Shown piece by piece: positions 34,046-42,845 of a stretch of 64,000 bases of DNA; the stretch's first letter is position 1; every line of letters begins with the position of its first letter. This stretch comes from Bacillus sp. AFS029637 (GTDB taxonomy: Bacteria; Bacillota; Bacilli; Bacillales; Bacillaceae_G): assembly GCF_002584985.1 (NCBI RefSeq), contig NZ_NUPZ01000022.1, positions 50,244 through 114,243 of the forward strand, written 5' to 3'. Under the pieces are notes generated by a model, which saw only the letters and a program-made list of their open reading frames with translations, ran no database searches and was not told the origin of the DNA. Both the position numbers and the translations under genes were made by a program.

Positions 34046-34362
34046 ATCGGAATGGATTTGTAACTTTTCTGTAACGTTTTTTGATTTTAGAAAAATAATA
34101 GTTAAATCATTTTAATTTATATAAACAAAAGGTGCAATTGTACGATATACTAGAGAAGATGATTTGGTAATTGACTCCTAAAGAGGAAAAAAAGAAAATT
34201 CATTTCATTATTGTAAATAAAGAAGAATAGGAACAACAATTTTGATAAAACTCCCATTATAATACATATGTAGTCTATTCATATAGTGAAATAAAGTAAA
34301 TAGATGTATAATTATATTGGGCGATTTATATATAAGATTAATAGGGAGAGGGATTCGATAGA
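34046..34362. other. Intergenic region before the second deacetylase
   Basis: Contains a near-palindrome gtgcaattgtac (around 34131-34142) and a 20-codon open stretch (34171-34230, LTPKEEKKKIHFIIVNKEE) without a ribosome site, possibly the tail of a lost gene. Nothing else stands out. Confidence 0.35.
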
Positions 34363-35184
34363 ATGGGAAAAGCTTTTAAAATTAAACGAGTAGTAGTCGT
34401 TTTAATAGCGATTGCAGCAGTAGCTATTGGGTATTTCATGTTTCAATCTATTACTTCACCAGCAAAAGCTGTTGCGAAACAAGAAAATGTAGTTCAGCTT
34501 GCAAGTGAACAACCGAAAGTCGAAATGAATAAAACGGCACCGAGTCGTTTTAATGGAAAAGAAAGAAAAGTTGCTTATTTGACATTTGATGATGGTCCTG
34601 GGAAATATACGGCTGAATTATTAAATACGTTAAAACAACATGATGCGAAGGCGACATTCTTTTTAATCGGAGCGAATGTAAAAGAGTTTCCGGATTTAGT
34701 AAAACGTGAAAATGCAGAGGGTCATTATGTAGGTATGCATAGTATGACACATAGTTTTGCGAAGTTATATAAAAATGGCGAGTATGTAAATGAGATGAAA
34801 GAAGATCAAAGCTTAATCGCAAATATTATTGGGAAATCACCTAAATTAACACGTCCACCATACGGTTCGATGCCTGGATTAAATGAAGGCCTTCGAAATA
34901 AAGTGGTAGAGGACGGTTTTAAAGTATGGGATTGGACAATTGATTCATTAGATTGGAAATATAACAAAATGCAAGTTGATGCAGCTGCAGCACAAATTGC
35001 TCAAAATGTAATAACAAATGCAACAAAACCACAGGAAGTCATTTTAATGCATGACATACATCCGCAATCAGTTGCTGCTGTGCCAGCAATTTTAAAAGGG
35101 TTAAAGGAAAAGGGTTATGAGTTTGAAGCTTATCATGAAGAGAGTCACTTCCCAGTGAATTTCTGGCATGATAACCGTATGTAA
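34363..35184 (+). CDS. Membrane-anchored polysaccharide deacetylase
   Basis: A 273-residue NodB-type deacetylase. N-terminal membrane helix (about 9-29), then a catalytic domain from about 68: TFDDGPG (Asp76, Asp77), GMHSMTHSF with His126 and His130, LTRPPYGS, WDWTIDSLDW and ILMHD. Such enzymes remove acetyl groups from peptidoglycan GlcNAc or MurNAc on the outer membrane face. By order relative to asbA it is probably the homologue of B. cereus BC1974 (inference). ATG 34363 after AGGGAGAGGG. The YkyA lipoprotein gene starts 14 bp later, so the two are likely cotranscribed. Confidence 0.9.
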   Translation: MGKAFKIKRVVVVLIAIAAVAIGYFMFQSITSPAKAVAKQENVVQLASEQPKVEMNKTAPSRFNGKERKVAYLTFDDGPGKYTAELLNTLKQHDAKATFFLIGANVKEFPDLVKRENAEGHYVGMHSMTHSFAKLYKNGEYVNEMKEDQSLIANIIGKSPKLTRPPYGSMPGLNEGLRNKVVEDGFKVWDWTIDSLDWKYNKMQVDAAAAQIAQNVITNATKPQEVILMHDIHPQSVAAVPAILKGLKEKGYEFEAYHEESHFPVNFWHDNRM

Positions 35185-35198
35185 TGGAGGAATGAACG

Positions 35199-35855
35199 TT
35201 GAAGTATGGAAAAGTAGCAGTAGTGGGAGCACTATCAGTAGGACTATTAACAGGTTGTTTCGGTGAAAAACCAGAAGAAAATCTATATACAGCTTTCGAA
35301 ACAGCGGCGACACAAGAAAAAACATTAGTTGATGAAGCGAAGAAGTTAGAGAAGTTAGAGAAAGAAGGTCAAGAACTATATTCTCAAATTTTACAAGAAG
35401 GTAAAGAGCATAATGAAGCTGTTATGAAGAAAATAGAGCAAGCTACTGCAAATGTAGATGACCGTGAAAAAGTATTGAAAAATGAGAAAGAAATGCTTGA
35501 AAAAGCACAGAAGGAAACGAAATCTGTTCAAGAAAATATAGAGAAGCTTGAAGATAAGAAGTTACAAAAACAAGCGAAAGCAGTAGAAGAGTCGTATAAA
35601 AATCGTTATGATGCATTCCAAAAGATGAATGAAAATTATACGAAGGCGTTAGCAACTGAAAAAGAACTGTATGAAAAATTAAAAGTAAAAGAAACGAAAT
35701 TAAAAGAGATTGATGAAAAAGTTAAAGTTGTTAATGAATTAACTGAGGAAGCACAAAAATCAAAAGAGCAATTTAACAATTTCACAAAAGAGTATAATGA
35801 CAGTAAATTAGCATTCTACAAAGATGCAGAGATTAAGATTAAAGATCAGAAATAA
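35199..35855 (+). CDS. YkyA family coiled-coil lipoprotein
   Basis: A 218-residue lipoprotein with lipobox LTGC (Cys at 20). Almost the whole mature chain is a Lys/Glu-rich coiled coil (about 28-205), as in the YkyA family, annotated as putative cell-wall-binding lipoprotein. It probably sits at the membrane-wall interface. Start is TTG 35199, after TGGAGGA with 9-base spacing. It follows the deacetylase by 14 bp, pointing to a joint role in the wall (inference). Confidence 0.82.
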   Translation: MKYGKVAVVGALSVGLLTGCFGEKPEENLYTAFETAATQEKTLVDEAKKLEKLEKEGQELYSQILQEGKEHNEAVMKKIEQATANVDDREKVLKNEKEMLEKAQKETKSVQENIEKLEDKKLQKQAKAVEESYKNRYDAFQKMNENYTKALATEKELYEKLKVKETKLKEIDEKVKVVNELTEEAQKSKEQFNNFTKEYNDSKLAFYKDAEIKIKDQK

Positions 35856-35875
35856 AGAAGAACCTTAAGTGTAAT

Positions 35876-35918
35876 AAAAAGCCGGAGAAACATCGTTACA
35901 AATGTTTTTTCGGTTTTT
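35876..35918 (+). terminator. Terminator after ykyA-like gene
   Basis: Arms aaaaagccggagaaacat (35876-35893) and atgttttttcggttttt (35902-35918) pair with a few wobble or bulged positions, with a T-run. Confidence 0.85.
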
Positions 35919-36013
35919 TACGTTAAATGAATAGAAAAGGCTGGAATTGATATCATAAAAGAGTTATAGTGAGTTATTCGAAGGGAATCATTGGAAAGTA
36001 AGGAGAATGAAAT

Positions 36014-36694
36014 ATGTCATATGAATTTTTACTCAAATTAGGTTTAGCACTCTTTTTAGGATTATTCATCGGGATAGATAGGCAGCTAAAGAATAAACCA
36101 CTTGGTGTGAAAACAAGTATGGTTATTTCTGTAGCAAGTTGTTTAATTACGATAGTTTCAATTGAATCAGTACATGTATATTCAGTGCCAGGACATACAA
36201 ATATGGATCCAATGCGTCTTGCTGCTCAAATTGTTAGTGGGATTGGTTTTCTTGGTGCAGGTGTTATTTTACGAAGAAGTAATGACGTTATTTCTGGATT
36301 AACGACAGCCTCTATGGTGTGGGCTGCTTCAGCTTTAGGTATTGCAATTGGGGCGGGATTTTATATACAAGCGACGGTTGCTATGATTTTAATTATTTTA
36401 GCGATTAACGTACTTCCTCATCTTGTGAAAATTGCCGGCCCGTATTCATTAAGACAAAAGGACCTATCTATAAAAATTACTGTAAAAGAGCATCAAGAAT
36501 TAGATCGTATATTTAAGCAGATTAAAAAATTAGGCATGCATGTGAAACGAGTGAAAATTAAAGATATAGATAGCGGAGCATTCCAGCAACTAGAGATGGT
36601 TATTTTAGCTCCAGAAGATTTATATACAACTGAGTTATATAGTTCACTAAAAGAAATTGATCGTGTTGTTTCAGTTGAAGTGGAGAGTAGATAA
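36014..36694 (+). CDS. MgtC/SapB family membrane protein
   Basis: A 226-residue protein with about four to five membrane helices in the N-terminal two thirds and the family signature FLGLFIGIDRQLKNKPLG (about 14-31) and GIGFLGAGVILRR, then a C-terminal ACT-like soluble domain (about 150-226). MgtC proteins affect magnesium homeostasis and survival in macrophages in several pathogens; the SapB branch of Bacillus is poorly understood. ATG 36014 follows AAGGAGAATG. Monocistronic, with its own terminator. Confidence 0.88.
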   Translation: MSYEFLLKLGLALFLGLFIGIDRQLKNKPLGVKTSMVISVASCLITIVSIESVHVYSVPGHTNMDPMRLAAQIVSGIGFLGAGVILRRSNDVISGLTTASMVWAASALGIAIGAGFYIQATVAMILIILAINVLPHLVKIAGPYSLRQKDLSIKITVKEHQELDRIFKQIKKLGMHVKRVKIKDIDSGAFQQLEMVILAPEDLYTTELYSSLKEIDRVVSVEVESR

Positions 36695-36702
36695 TTGTAA
36701 GG

Positions 36703-36733
36703 AAAAAAGAGTGAAGTGAATTCACTCTTTTTT
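36703..36733 (+). terminator. Terminator after the MgtC-like gene
   Basis: Perfect arms aaaaaagagtgaa (36703-36715) and ttcactctttttt (36721-36733). Confidence 0.9.
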
Positions 36734-36789
36734 ATTTGGAATTTTAAGGAGGGGAATTGATATAATGATGAGTAAACAAGGGGGAGAAA

Positions 36790-37314
36790 ATGATGGAGAT
36801 ACATATTAGAAAAGCGATAAAAGATGATATATCAGGTATAGCGAAGGTACACACTGATAGCTGGAAAACAACGTACAAAGGGATATTCGCTAACGAAATT
36901 TTAGAAAGTATAACATATGAACAACGAGAAAAACAATGGAAAAACATTTTTCAAAAAGAAGGTGATCACCAATATAGATTTGTAGCAGAGACATTAAATG
37001 GAGAAATAGTTGGATTCATCGATGGAGGTATAGAAAGAACAGGTACATATAATTGCGATGGGGAATTATATGCGATATACCTTTTACAACAGTATCAAGG
37101 AATGAAAATAGGACAAAAGTTATTTCAAGCGTTACTATCGGAATGTATAAAACATGATATACAATCTCTTTTAGTTTGGGTCGTTACAAATAATCCTTCT
37201 AAAAAGTTTTATGAAAAATTTAATCCTGAAAAAATTGATACGAAATTTTTAGAGAGATTACAGGTAGAAGAAACAGCGTATTGTTGGAGAAATATAAATA
37301 ATATTATTATGTAA
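36790..37314 (+). CDS. GNAT family N-acetyltransferase
   Basis: A 174-residue GNAT enzyme: N-terminal IRKAIKDDISGIAKVHTDSWKTTY (split over about 6-29), core strand with GEIVGFIDGG, and motif A ELYAIYLLQQYQGMKIGQKLF, containing the Q-x-x-G-x-G/K acetyl-CoA loop (about 97-117). It acetylates an amine with acetyl-CoA; the substrate is unknown. Two adjacent ATGs (36790, 36793) follow AAGGGGGAG, and either may be used. Terminator downstream. Confidence 0.85.
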   Translation: MMEIHIRKAIKDDISGIAKVHTDSWKTTYKGIFANEILESITYEQREKQWKNIFQKEGDHQYRFVAETLNGEIVGFIDGGIERTGTYNCDGELYAIYLLQQYQGMKIGQKLFQALLSECIKHDIQSLLVWVVTNNPSKKFYEKFNPEKIDTKFLERLQVEETAYCWRNINNIIM

Positions 37315-37326
37315 ACTTAATGTTTG

Positions 37327-37358
37327 AAAGAGGTATACCAATTTAGGTATACCTCTTT
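37327..37358 (+). terminator. Terminator after the GNAT gene
   Basis: Perfect arms aaagaggtatacc (37327-37339) and ggtatacctcttt (37346-37358). Confidence 0.9.
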
Positions 37359-37510
37359 TGTTTAACTATTTTGGATGGGTTACTAATGAGAATAGTAAGT
37401 ATATAGTTTGGAAATAAGAATTTTTCTTGTGTATTTTTAATTAGATTAAAGAAAGGCTAAAAAAATACATATTTATTAAGATTTAAAAATTCTGAAATAA
37501 ACTATTGAAT

Positions 37511-37555
37511 TGATAATGATAATCATTTACAATTTATAATTGATAACGATATTCA
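37511..37555. promoter_or_regulatory. Two Fur boxes upstream of asbA
   Basis: tgataatgataatca (37511-37525) fits the Bacillus 7-1-7 Fur motif TGATAAT-N-ATTATCA with one mismatch; a weaker second copy, tgataacgatattca, lies at 37541-37555. Possible -35/-10 elements (TTGATA/TATAAT at 37510-37540 with a long 19-base spacer) overlap them. Fur with iron would block transcription, which matches known iron repression of asb. Confidence 0.8.
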
Positions 37556-37610
37556 ATTATAAGTTGTAATATGAGATTCCGCTAGTGTTCATATAAAGAG
37601 GAGGAGAAGT

Positions 37611-39419
37611 ATGCAGCATGCGAAAAAAATCGCAGAACATGCAACAATACAAAGTTTTTTAAACTGTTATTTAAGAGAAACAGGAAGTGGAGAATGGATT
37701 ACAGGGGATGAAAGAATGGAAAATATCTTCAGTAATACGATGAATAGAAATACAGTTCCCACATATTTATGTTGTAGGCTATCGGCACAGAATGTTACTT
37801 TGTTTGGAGAAGTTATATATAAATCATCAACAGATCGTCATTTGTTTGGAGAACAGTTTTATTATCAAATTGGAGAAAGTAAAACTGTTATAAAGGCAGA
37901 TTACGTTACAGTTATTATGTTTTTAATAAAAGAGATGTCTATCAACTACGGGGAAGGAACGAATCCTGCTGAACTGATGCTTCGAGTTATTCGTAGTTGT
38001 CAAAATATTGAGGAATTTATGAAGGAGAGAATAGAAGATACGTCTGCATTATATAGTTTCCATACAACCTTTATAGAGGCGGAGCAGTCTTTATTATTTG
38101 GGCATTTAACTCATCCTACACCAAAAAGTAGACAAGGTATATTGGATTGGAAAAGTGCAATGTATTCTCCAGAATTAAAAGGAGAATGCCAGCTTCATTA
38201 TTTTCGGGCACATAAAAATATAGTAAATGAAAGATCATTATTATTAGACTCTACTACAACGATTATAAAAAAAGAATTAAGTAATGATGAGATGGTGAGT
38301 AAGGAATTTAAATTGAAGTATTGTAAGAAAGATGAATATTCATTAATTCCAATTCATCCGCTTCAGGCAGAATGGCTATTACACCAACCATACGTACAAG
38401 AGTGGATAGAACAAGGGGTACTTGAATCTATCGGTCCTGCAGGAAAGTATTATATGGCAACATCCTCACTTAGGACGCTATATCATCCCCATTCAAAATA
38501 TATGTTTAAGTTTTCATTTCCAGTGAAAGTAACAAATTCAATGCGCATTAATAAATTGAAGGAACTAGAGAGTGGTATTGAAGGGAAAGAAATGCTAAAT
38601 ACGGCAATTGGTGAAGTGCTAGAAAAGTTCCCAGGTTTCGATTTTATTTGTGATCCGGCATTTATTACACTACATTACGGAACAGAAGAGTCTGGATTTG
38701 AAGTGATTATACGAGAGAATCCTTTTTATAATGAGCAAGCAAATGATGTTACTTTAATAGCTGGATTAGTTCAAGATGCTATCCCTGGAGAACGTACACG
38801 CTTATCAAACATCATTCATCACCTAGCAGATTTAGAAAGTAAAAGCTGTGAAGAAGTAAGTTTAGAGTGGTTTAGACGATATATAAATATTTCTTTAAAA
38901 CCGATGGTATGGATGTATTTACAGTATGGTGTTGCATTAGAAGCTCATCAGCAAAATAGTGTTGTTCAGCTGAAGGATGGTTATCCGGTAAAATATTATT
39001 TCCGTGATAATCAAGGGTTTTATTTCTGTAATTCAATGAAAGAGATGCTGAATAATGAGTTGGCTGGTATTGGCGAATGTACTGGAAATTTATATGACGA
39101 TTATATTGTAGATGAAAGATTTCGTTACTATTTAATTTTTAATCATATGTTTGGACTCATTAATGGTTTTGGTACAGCAGGATTAATTAAGGAGGAAGTT
39201 CTTCTCTCGGAATTAAGATCTGTACTTGAATCGTTTCTTCCTTATAACCGTGAACCTTCTACCTTTTTAAGAGAATTGTTGGAAGAGGATAAGTTGGCAT
39301 GTAAAGCAAATTTATTAACGAGATTTTTCGATGTCGATGAGTTAAGCAATCCGTTAGAACAAGCAATTTATGTACAAGTACATAATCCACTTGTAAGAGC
39401 AGTGGCAGTTCGTTCATAA
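37611..39419 (+). CDS. asbA: Petrobactin synthase AsbA (NIS synthetase)
   Basis: A 602-residue NRPS-independent siderophore synthetase. It activates citrate with ATP and joins it to spermidine, the first condensation on the petrobactin scaffold. The IucA/IucC domain shows LIPIHPLQAEWLL (about 243-255), STSSLRTLYHPHSKYMFKFS-type ATP-loop residues (near 281-303) and ALEAHQQNSV in the C-terminal FhuF-like part. ATG 37611 after GAGGAGGAG. First gene of asbABCDEF, with Fur boxes at 37511-37555. Confidence 0.97.
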   Translation: MQHAKKIAEHATIQSFLNCYLRETGSGEWITGDERMENIFSNTMNRNTVPTYLCCRLSAQNVTLFGEVIYKSSTDRHLFGEQFYYQIGESKTVIKADYVTVIMFLIKEMSINYGEGTNPAELMLRVIRSCQNIEEFMKERIEDTSALYSFHTTFIEAEQSLLFGHLTHPTPKSRQGILDWKSAMYSPELKGECQLHYFRAHKNIVNERSLLLDSTTTIIKKELSNDEMVSKEFKLKYCKKDEYSLIPIHPLQAEWLLHQPYVQEWIEQGVLESIGPAGKYYMATSSLRTLYHPHSKYMFKFSFPVKVTNSMRINKLKELESGIEGKEMLNTAIGEVLEKFPGFDFICDPAFITLHYGTEESGFEVIIRENPFYNEQANDVTLIAGLVQDAIPGERTRLSNIIHHLADLESKSCEEVSLEWFRRYINISLKPMVWMYLQYGVALEAHQQNSVVQLKDGYPVKYYFRDNQGFYFCNSMKEMLNNELAGIGECTGNLYDDYIVDERFRYYLIFNHMFGLINGFGTAGLIKEEVLLSELRSVLESFLPYNREPSTFLRELLEEDKLACKANLLTRFFDVDELSNPLEQAIYVQVHNPLVRAVAVRS

Positions 39420-39486
39420 GTAACGATAAAATTTCACGCAATACAAATAATGGAATTTGATGTTTTGTCATAAGGTGGAGGGATTT

Positions 39487-41325
39487 ATGAGAGTGGATAT
39501 GTATCACACGAAAATATTGAAGGCGCTGGAATCAGAAGATTACATTTCAGTGCGAAGAAGAGTGTTACGTCAATTAGTAGAATCGTTAATTTATGAGGGG
39601 ATTATAACGCCAGTTCGTGTAGAGAAGGAAGAAAAAATTCTGTTTATTATACAAGGACTTGATGAAGAAAACAAAAGTGTTTCGTACCAATGCTACGGAA
39701 GAGAAAGAGTGACATTCGGACGTATCTCTTTAGACTCATTAATAGTAAGAGTCCAAGATGAACAACAAGAAATACAATCTGTGTCGCAATTTTTGGAAGA
39801 AGTTTTTCGAGTTGTTAACGTGGAACGAACTAAATTAGATTCTTTTATTTACGAATTAGAACAAACGATATTTAAAGACACGATTGCACAATATGAAAGA
39901 AATAATAAGGAAGAATACACTCGAAAATCTTACGATGAGTTTGAAAGTCATTTAATAGATGGCCATCCCTATCATCCTAGCTATAAAGCACGTATTGGCT
40001 TTCAATATCGTGATAATTTTCAATACGGATATGAGTTTATGCAGCCAATGAAACTCATATGGATTGCAGCTCATAAAAAATACACAAGTGTAGGTTATGA
40101 GAATGAAGTAATTTATAACAAAATTTTAATAGATGAGATTGGCGAGCGTAAATTAGAAGAGTTTATGGAACGAATTTACAGTGCGGGATGTAATCCAAAA
40201 CAGTACGTGTTTATACCTATTCATCCTTGGCAGTGGGAGAATTTCATCATTCCGCATTATGCTGATCATATACAGGATAAATGTATTATTTATTTAGGAA
40301 AATCAGAAGATGATTATTGTGCACAACAATCTATGAGGACGTTAAGAAATGTTACGAATCCAAAGAAACCGTATGTAAAGTTATCGTTGAATATACTCAA
40401 CACTTCAACACTCCGTACGTTAAAACCATATTCTGTTGTGAGTGCACCAGCTATATCGAATTGGTTACATGAGGTGGTAAGTCATGATTCGTATTTACGA
40501 GATGAATCACGCATCATTTTGTTAAATGAGTTTTCGAGTGTAACGTATGATACGAATAAGAAATCTGTATATGGTTCATTAGGATGTATTTGGCGCGAAA
40601 GCGTTCACAAACATTTAGATGAACAAGAGGACGCAGTGCCCTTTAACGGCTTATATGCAAAAGAGAAAGATGGTACACCAATTATTGATGCATGGTTAAA
40701 GAAATATGGAATAGAAAATTGGCTACAATTACTCATTCAAAAAGCGATAATACCGGTTTTACATCTTGTTGTAGAGCATGGAATTGCATTAGAATCACAC
40801 GGGCAAAATATGATTTTCGTTCATAAAGAAGGAGTCCCTGTCCGTATTGCATTAAAGGACTTTCATGAAGGAATTGAGTTTTATCGTCCATTCTTGAAAG
40901 AAATTGACAAATGTCCGGACTTTACTAAAATGCATAAAACGTATGCAAATGGAAAAATGAATGATTTCTTTGAAATGGATCGTATCGAATGTTTGCAAGA
41001 GATGGTATTAGATGCACTTTTCTTATTTAACTTAGGAGAATTAGCTTTCGTACTTGCGGATGAATATGAATGGAAAGAAGAAAGTTTTTGGATGATGGTT
41101 GTTGAAGAAATTGAAAATCATTTAAGAAAATATCCACATTTGCAAGATAGGTTTGAAAACATTCAATTATACACTCCTACATTCTATGCCGAACAATTAA
41201 CGAAGCGTCGTTTATATTTGGACGTGGAATCACTTGTTCATGAAGTCCCAAACCCATTATATAAAGCAAGGCAACTTATCATACAAAAATCAGTTGTTAC
41301 AGGGGGAAATTATGCTAATCGTTAA
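39487..41325 (+). CDS. asbB: Petrobactin synthase AsbB (NIS synthetase)
   Basis: A 612-residue second NIS synthetase and paralogue of AsbA. It couples the second spermidine (or dihydroxybenzoyl-spermidine) arm to the citrate centre. Motifs: FIPIHPWQWENF (about 258-269), QQSMRTLRNVTNPKKPYVKL over two segments, and ALESHGQNMIFVH. The start is ATG 39487 after GGTGGAGGG; the frame from 39457 lacks a ribosome site. It overlaps asbC by 14 bp. Confidence 0.97.
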   Translation: MRVDMYHTKILKALESEDYISVRRRVLRQLVESLIYEGIITPVRVEKEEKILFIIQGLDEENKSVSYQCYGRERVTFGRISLDSLIVRVQDEQQEIQSVSQFLEEVFRVVNVERTKLDSFIYELEQTIFKDTIAQYERNNKEEYTRKSYDEFESHLIDGHPYHPSYKARIGFQYRDNFQYGYEFMQPMKLIWIAAHKKYTSVGYENEVIYNKILIDEIGERKLEEFMERIYSAGCNPKQYVFIPIHPWQWENFIIPHYADHIQDKCIIYLGKSEDDYCAQQSMRTLRNVTNPKKPYVKLSLNILNTSTLRTLKPYSVVSAPAISNWLHEVVSHDSYLRDESRIILLNEFSSVTYDTNKKSVYGSLGCIWRESVHKHLDEQEDAVPFNGLYAKEKDGTPIIDAWLKKYGIENWLQLLIQKAIIPVLHLVVEHGIALESHGQNMIFVHKEGVPVRIALKDFHEGIEFYRPFLKEIDKCPDFTKMHKTYANGKMNDFFEMDRIECLQEMVLDALFLFNLGELAFVLADEYEWKEESFWMMVVEEIENHLRKYPHLQDRFENIQLYTPTFYAEQLTKRRLYLDVESLVHEVPNPLYKARQLIIQKSVVTGGNYANR

Positions 41326-42550
41326 TAAACAAGAGTATAGCAAAAGTGATTTTGACTTGAGATTACAAGTTTATGAGGAAATGGAACAATTTCAAGAAGC
41401 AGAAGGAAATAGATTTGCGCTTTGTCTGAAAGATCCATTTGATATTATTACGCTTGTGTTGTTCTTAAAAGAAAAGAAATCATCAGTATTACTTATACAC
41501 GAAGATACGCCAAAAGAAACGGCTATTGAAATGGCAAAACGTGCAAATTGTATCGGGATTTTATGTGGAGAATATGGCAGTTTTACGAAATTAGAAGTAG
41601 TGAACGCTTTACTAGAAGAGCCTTCTTTATTGCAATATAGTTCTGGAACAACAGGAGAACCGAAACTGATTCGTAGAGCCTGGACGGAAGTTGAAGCGGA
41701 AATTACTGCTTATAATGAAGCTTTAAACTGTGAAGTGGATGAAGTGCCGATCGTTATGGCTCCTGTTTCACATTCATATGGGCTAATATGTGGTACGTTA
41801 TCTGCAATTACGAGGGGAAGCAAGCCTATCATCATTACGAATAAAAATCCTAAATTCGCATTAAATATAGTTCGCAATACAGAAAAACATATCATATATG
41901 CAGTACCACTTATGCTGCATATTATGGGGAGTTTCCCTCAGGGGACGTTTCAGTTTCATAAAATTATGACATCTGGAGCACCTTTGCCAGAAGCACTATT
42001 TCATAAACTAAAAGAAATGACAACATATATGATGCAGCAATACGGTTGTTCTGAAGCAGGTTGTATTAGTGTATGTCATGATATGAAAAGCCATTTAGAT
42101 CTAGGAAATCCACTACCTCATGTGAGTATAAGCATAGGTTCAGATGAAAATACGCCTGAAGAAATCGTAGTGAAAATGAACGATAAGGAAATTTTTACGA
42201 AAGATTTGGGATATCAATCTGAGCATGGCCTTCATTTTATAGGGCGCATGGATGATGTTATTAATGTTTCAGGATTAAAAGTCTTTCCTATAGAGGTAGA
42301 AGAAATGATGCTTCGATTAGAAGGTGTCCAAGAGGTGATAGTATATCGAGGAAAACATCCCGTGATGGGCGAAATTGTGAAAGCGAAAGTGATCTCTCAA
42401 ATAGATCCCGTGCAAATCAGGGAATGGTGTATGAAGCACTTACCGTCTTATAAAGTTCCGCATGAAATTGAAAGTGTAACTGAAATTCCGAAAAATAAGA
42501 CTGGAAAAGTAAGTAGAAAGTTACTAGAGATGAGAGAGGTTACAGTATGA
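41312..42550 (+). CDS. asbC: 3,4-dihydroxybenzoate-AMP ligase AsbC
   Basis: A 412-residue adenylate-forming enzyme that activates 3,4-dihydroxybenzoate as its AMP ester and loads it on the carrier AsbD. It has core motifs YSSGTTGEPKLIRR (P-loop), QYGCSEAG, FIGRMDDVINVSGLKVFP (hinge) and the C-terminal catalytic Lys in NKTGKVSRKLL. It is shorter than typical acyl-CoA ligases because the N-terminal part is reduced, as known for AsbC. ATG 41312 follows AGGGGGAAAT within asbB; it overlaps asbD by 4 bp. Confidence 0.95.
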   Translation: MLIVNKQEYSKSDFDLRLQVYEEMEQFQEAEGNRFALCLKDPFDIITLVLFLKEKKSSVLLIHEDTPKETAIEMAKRANCIGILCGEYGSFTKLEVVNALLEEPSLLQYSSGTTGEPKLIRRAWTEVEAEITAYNEALNCEVDEVPIVMAPVSHSYGLICGTLSAITRGSKPIIITNKNPKFALNIVRNTEKHIIYAVPLMLHIMGSFPQGTFQFHKIMTSGAPLPEALFHKLKEMTTYMMQQYGCSEAGCISVCHDMKSHLDLGNPLPHVSISIGSDENTPEEIVVKMNDKEIFTKDLGYQSEHGLHFIGRMDDVINVSGLKVFPIEVEEMMLRLEGVQEVIVYRGKHPVMGEIVKAKVISQIDPVQIREWCMKHLPSYKVPHEIESVTEIPKNKTGKVSRKLLEMREVTV

Positions 42551-42822
42551 GACGTGAAACGTTAAAGAATGCAGTGTTGAAAATTATGACAGGAAAAATG
42601 GAACTGAAAAATGTAACGCATTTAGAAGAAATAATGCGCTTAAATCAAGATTTATATATAGATTCGGTCATGATGTTACAGCTCATCGTATACATAGAAA
42701 TGGATTTGAAGTTATGTGTCCCAGAGGATGAGGTGGATCCAAAGGCATTTCTTACTGTAGGATCTTTACTTGATTTTATGGAGGATTTACAGCCGTTACA
42801 AGAAGTAAATATGAATAACTAA
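42547..42822 (+). CDS. asbD: Aryl carrier protein AsbD
   Basis: A 91-residue carrier protein. The phosphopantetheine Ser lies in LYIDSVMMLQL (Ser at about 40), the DS motif of carrier domains. It receives 3,4-dihydroxybenzoate from AsbC and presents it to AsbE. The start overlaps the end of asbC by 4 bp (ATGA), and asbE begins 23 bp further on. Confidence 0.95.
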   Translation: MRRETLKNAVLKIMTGKMELKNVTHLEEIMRLNQDLYIDSVMMLQLIVYIEMDLKLCVPEDEVDPKAFLTVGSLLDFMEDLQPLQEVNMNN

Positions 42823-42845
42823 CCTTGGAGAAAGTGGATGAGAGT

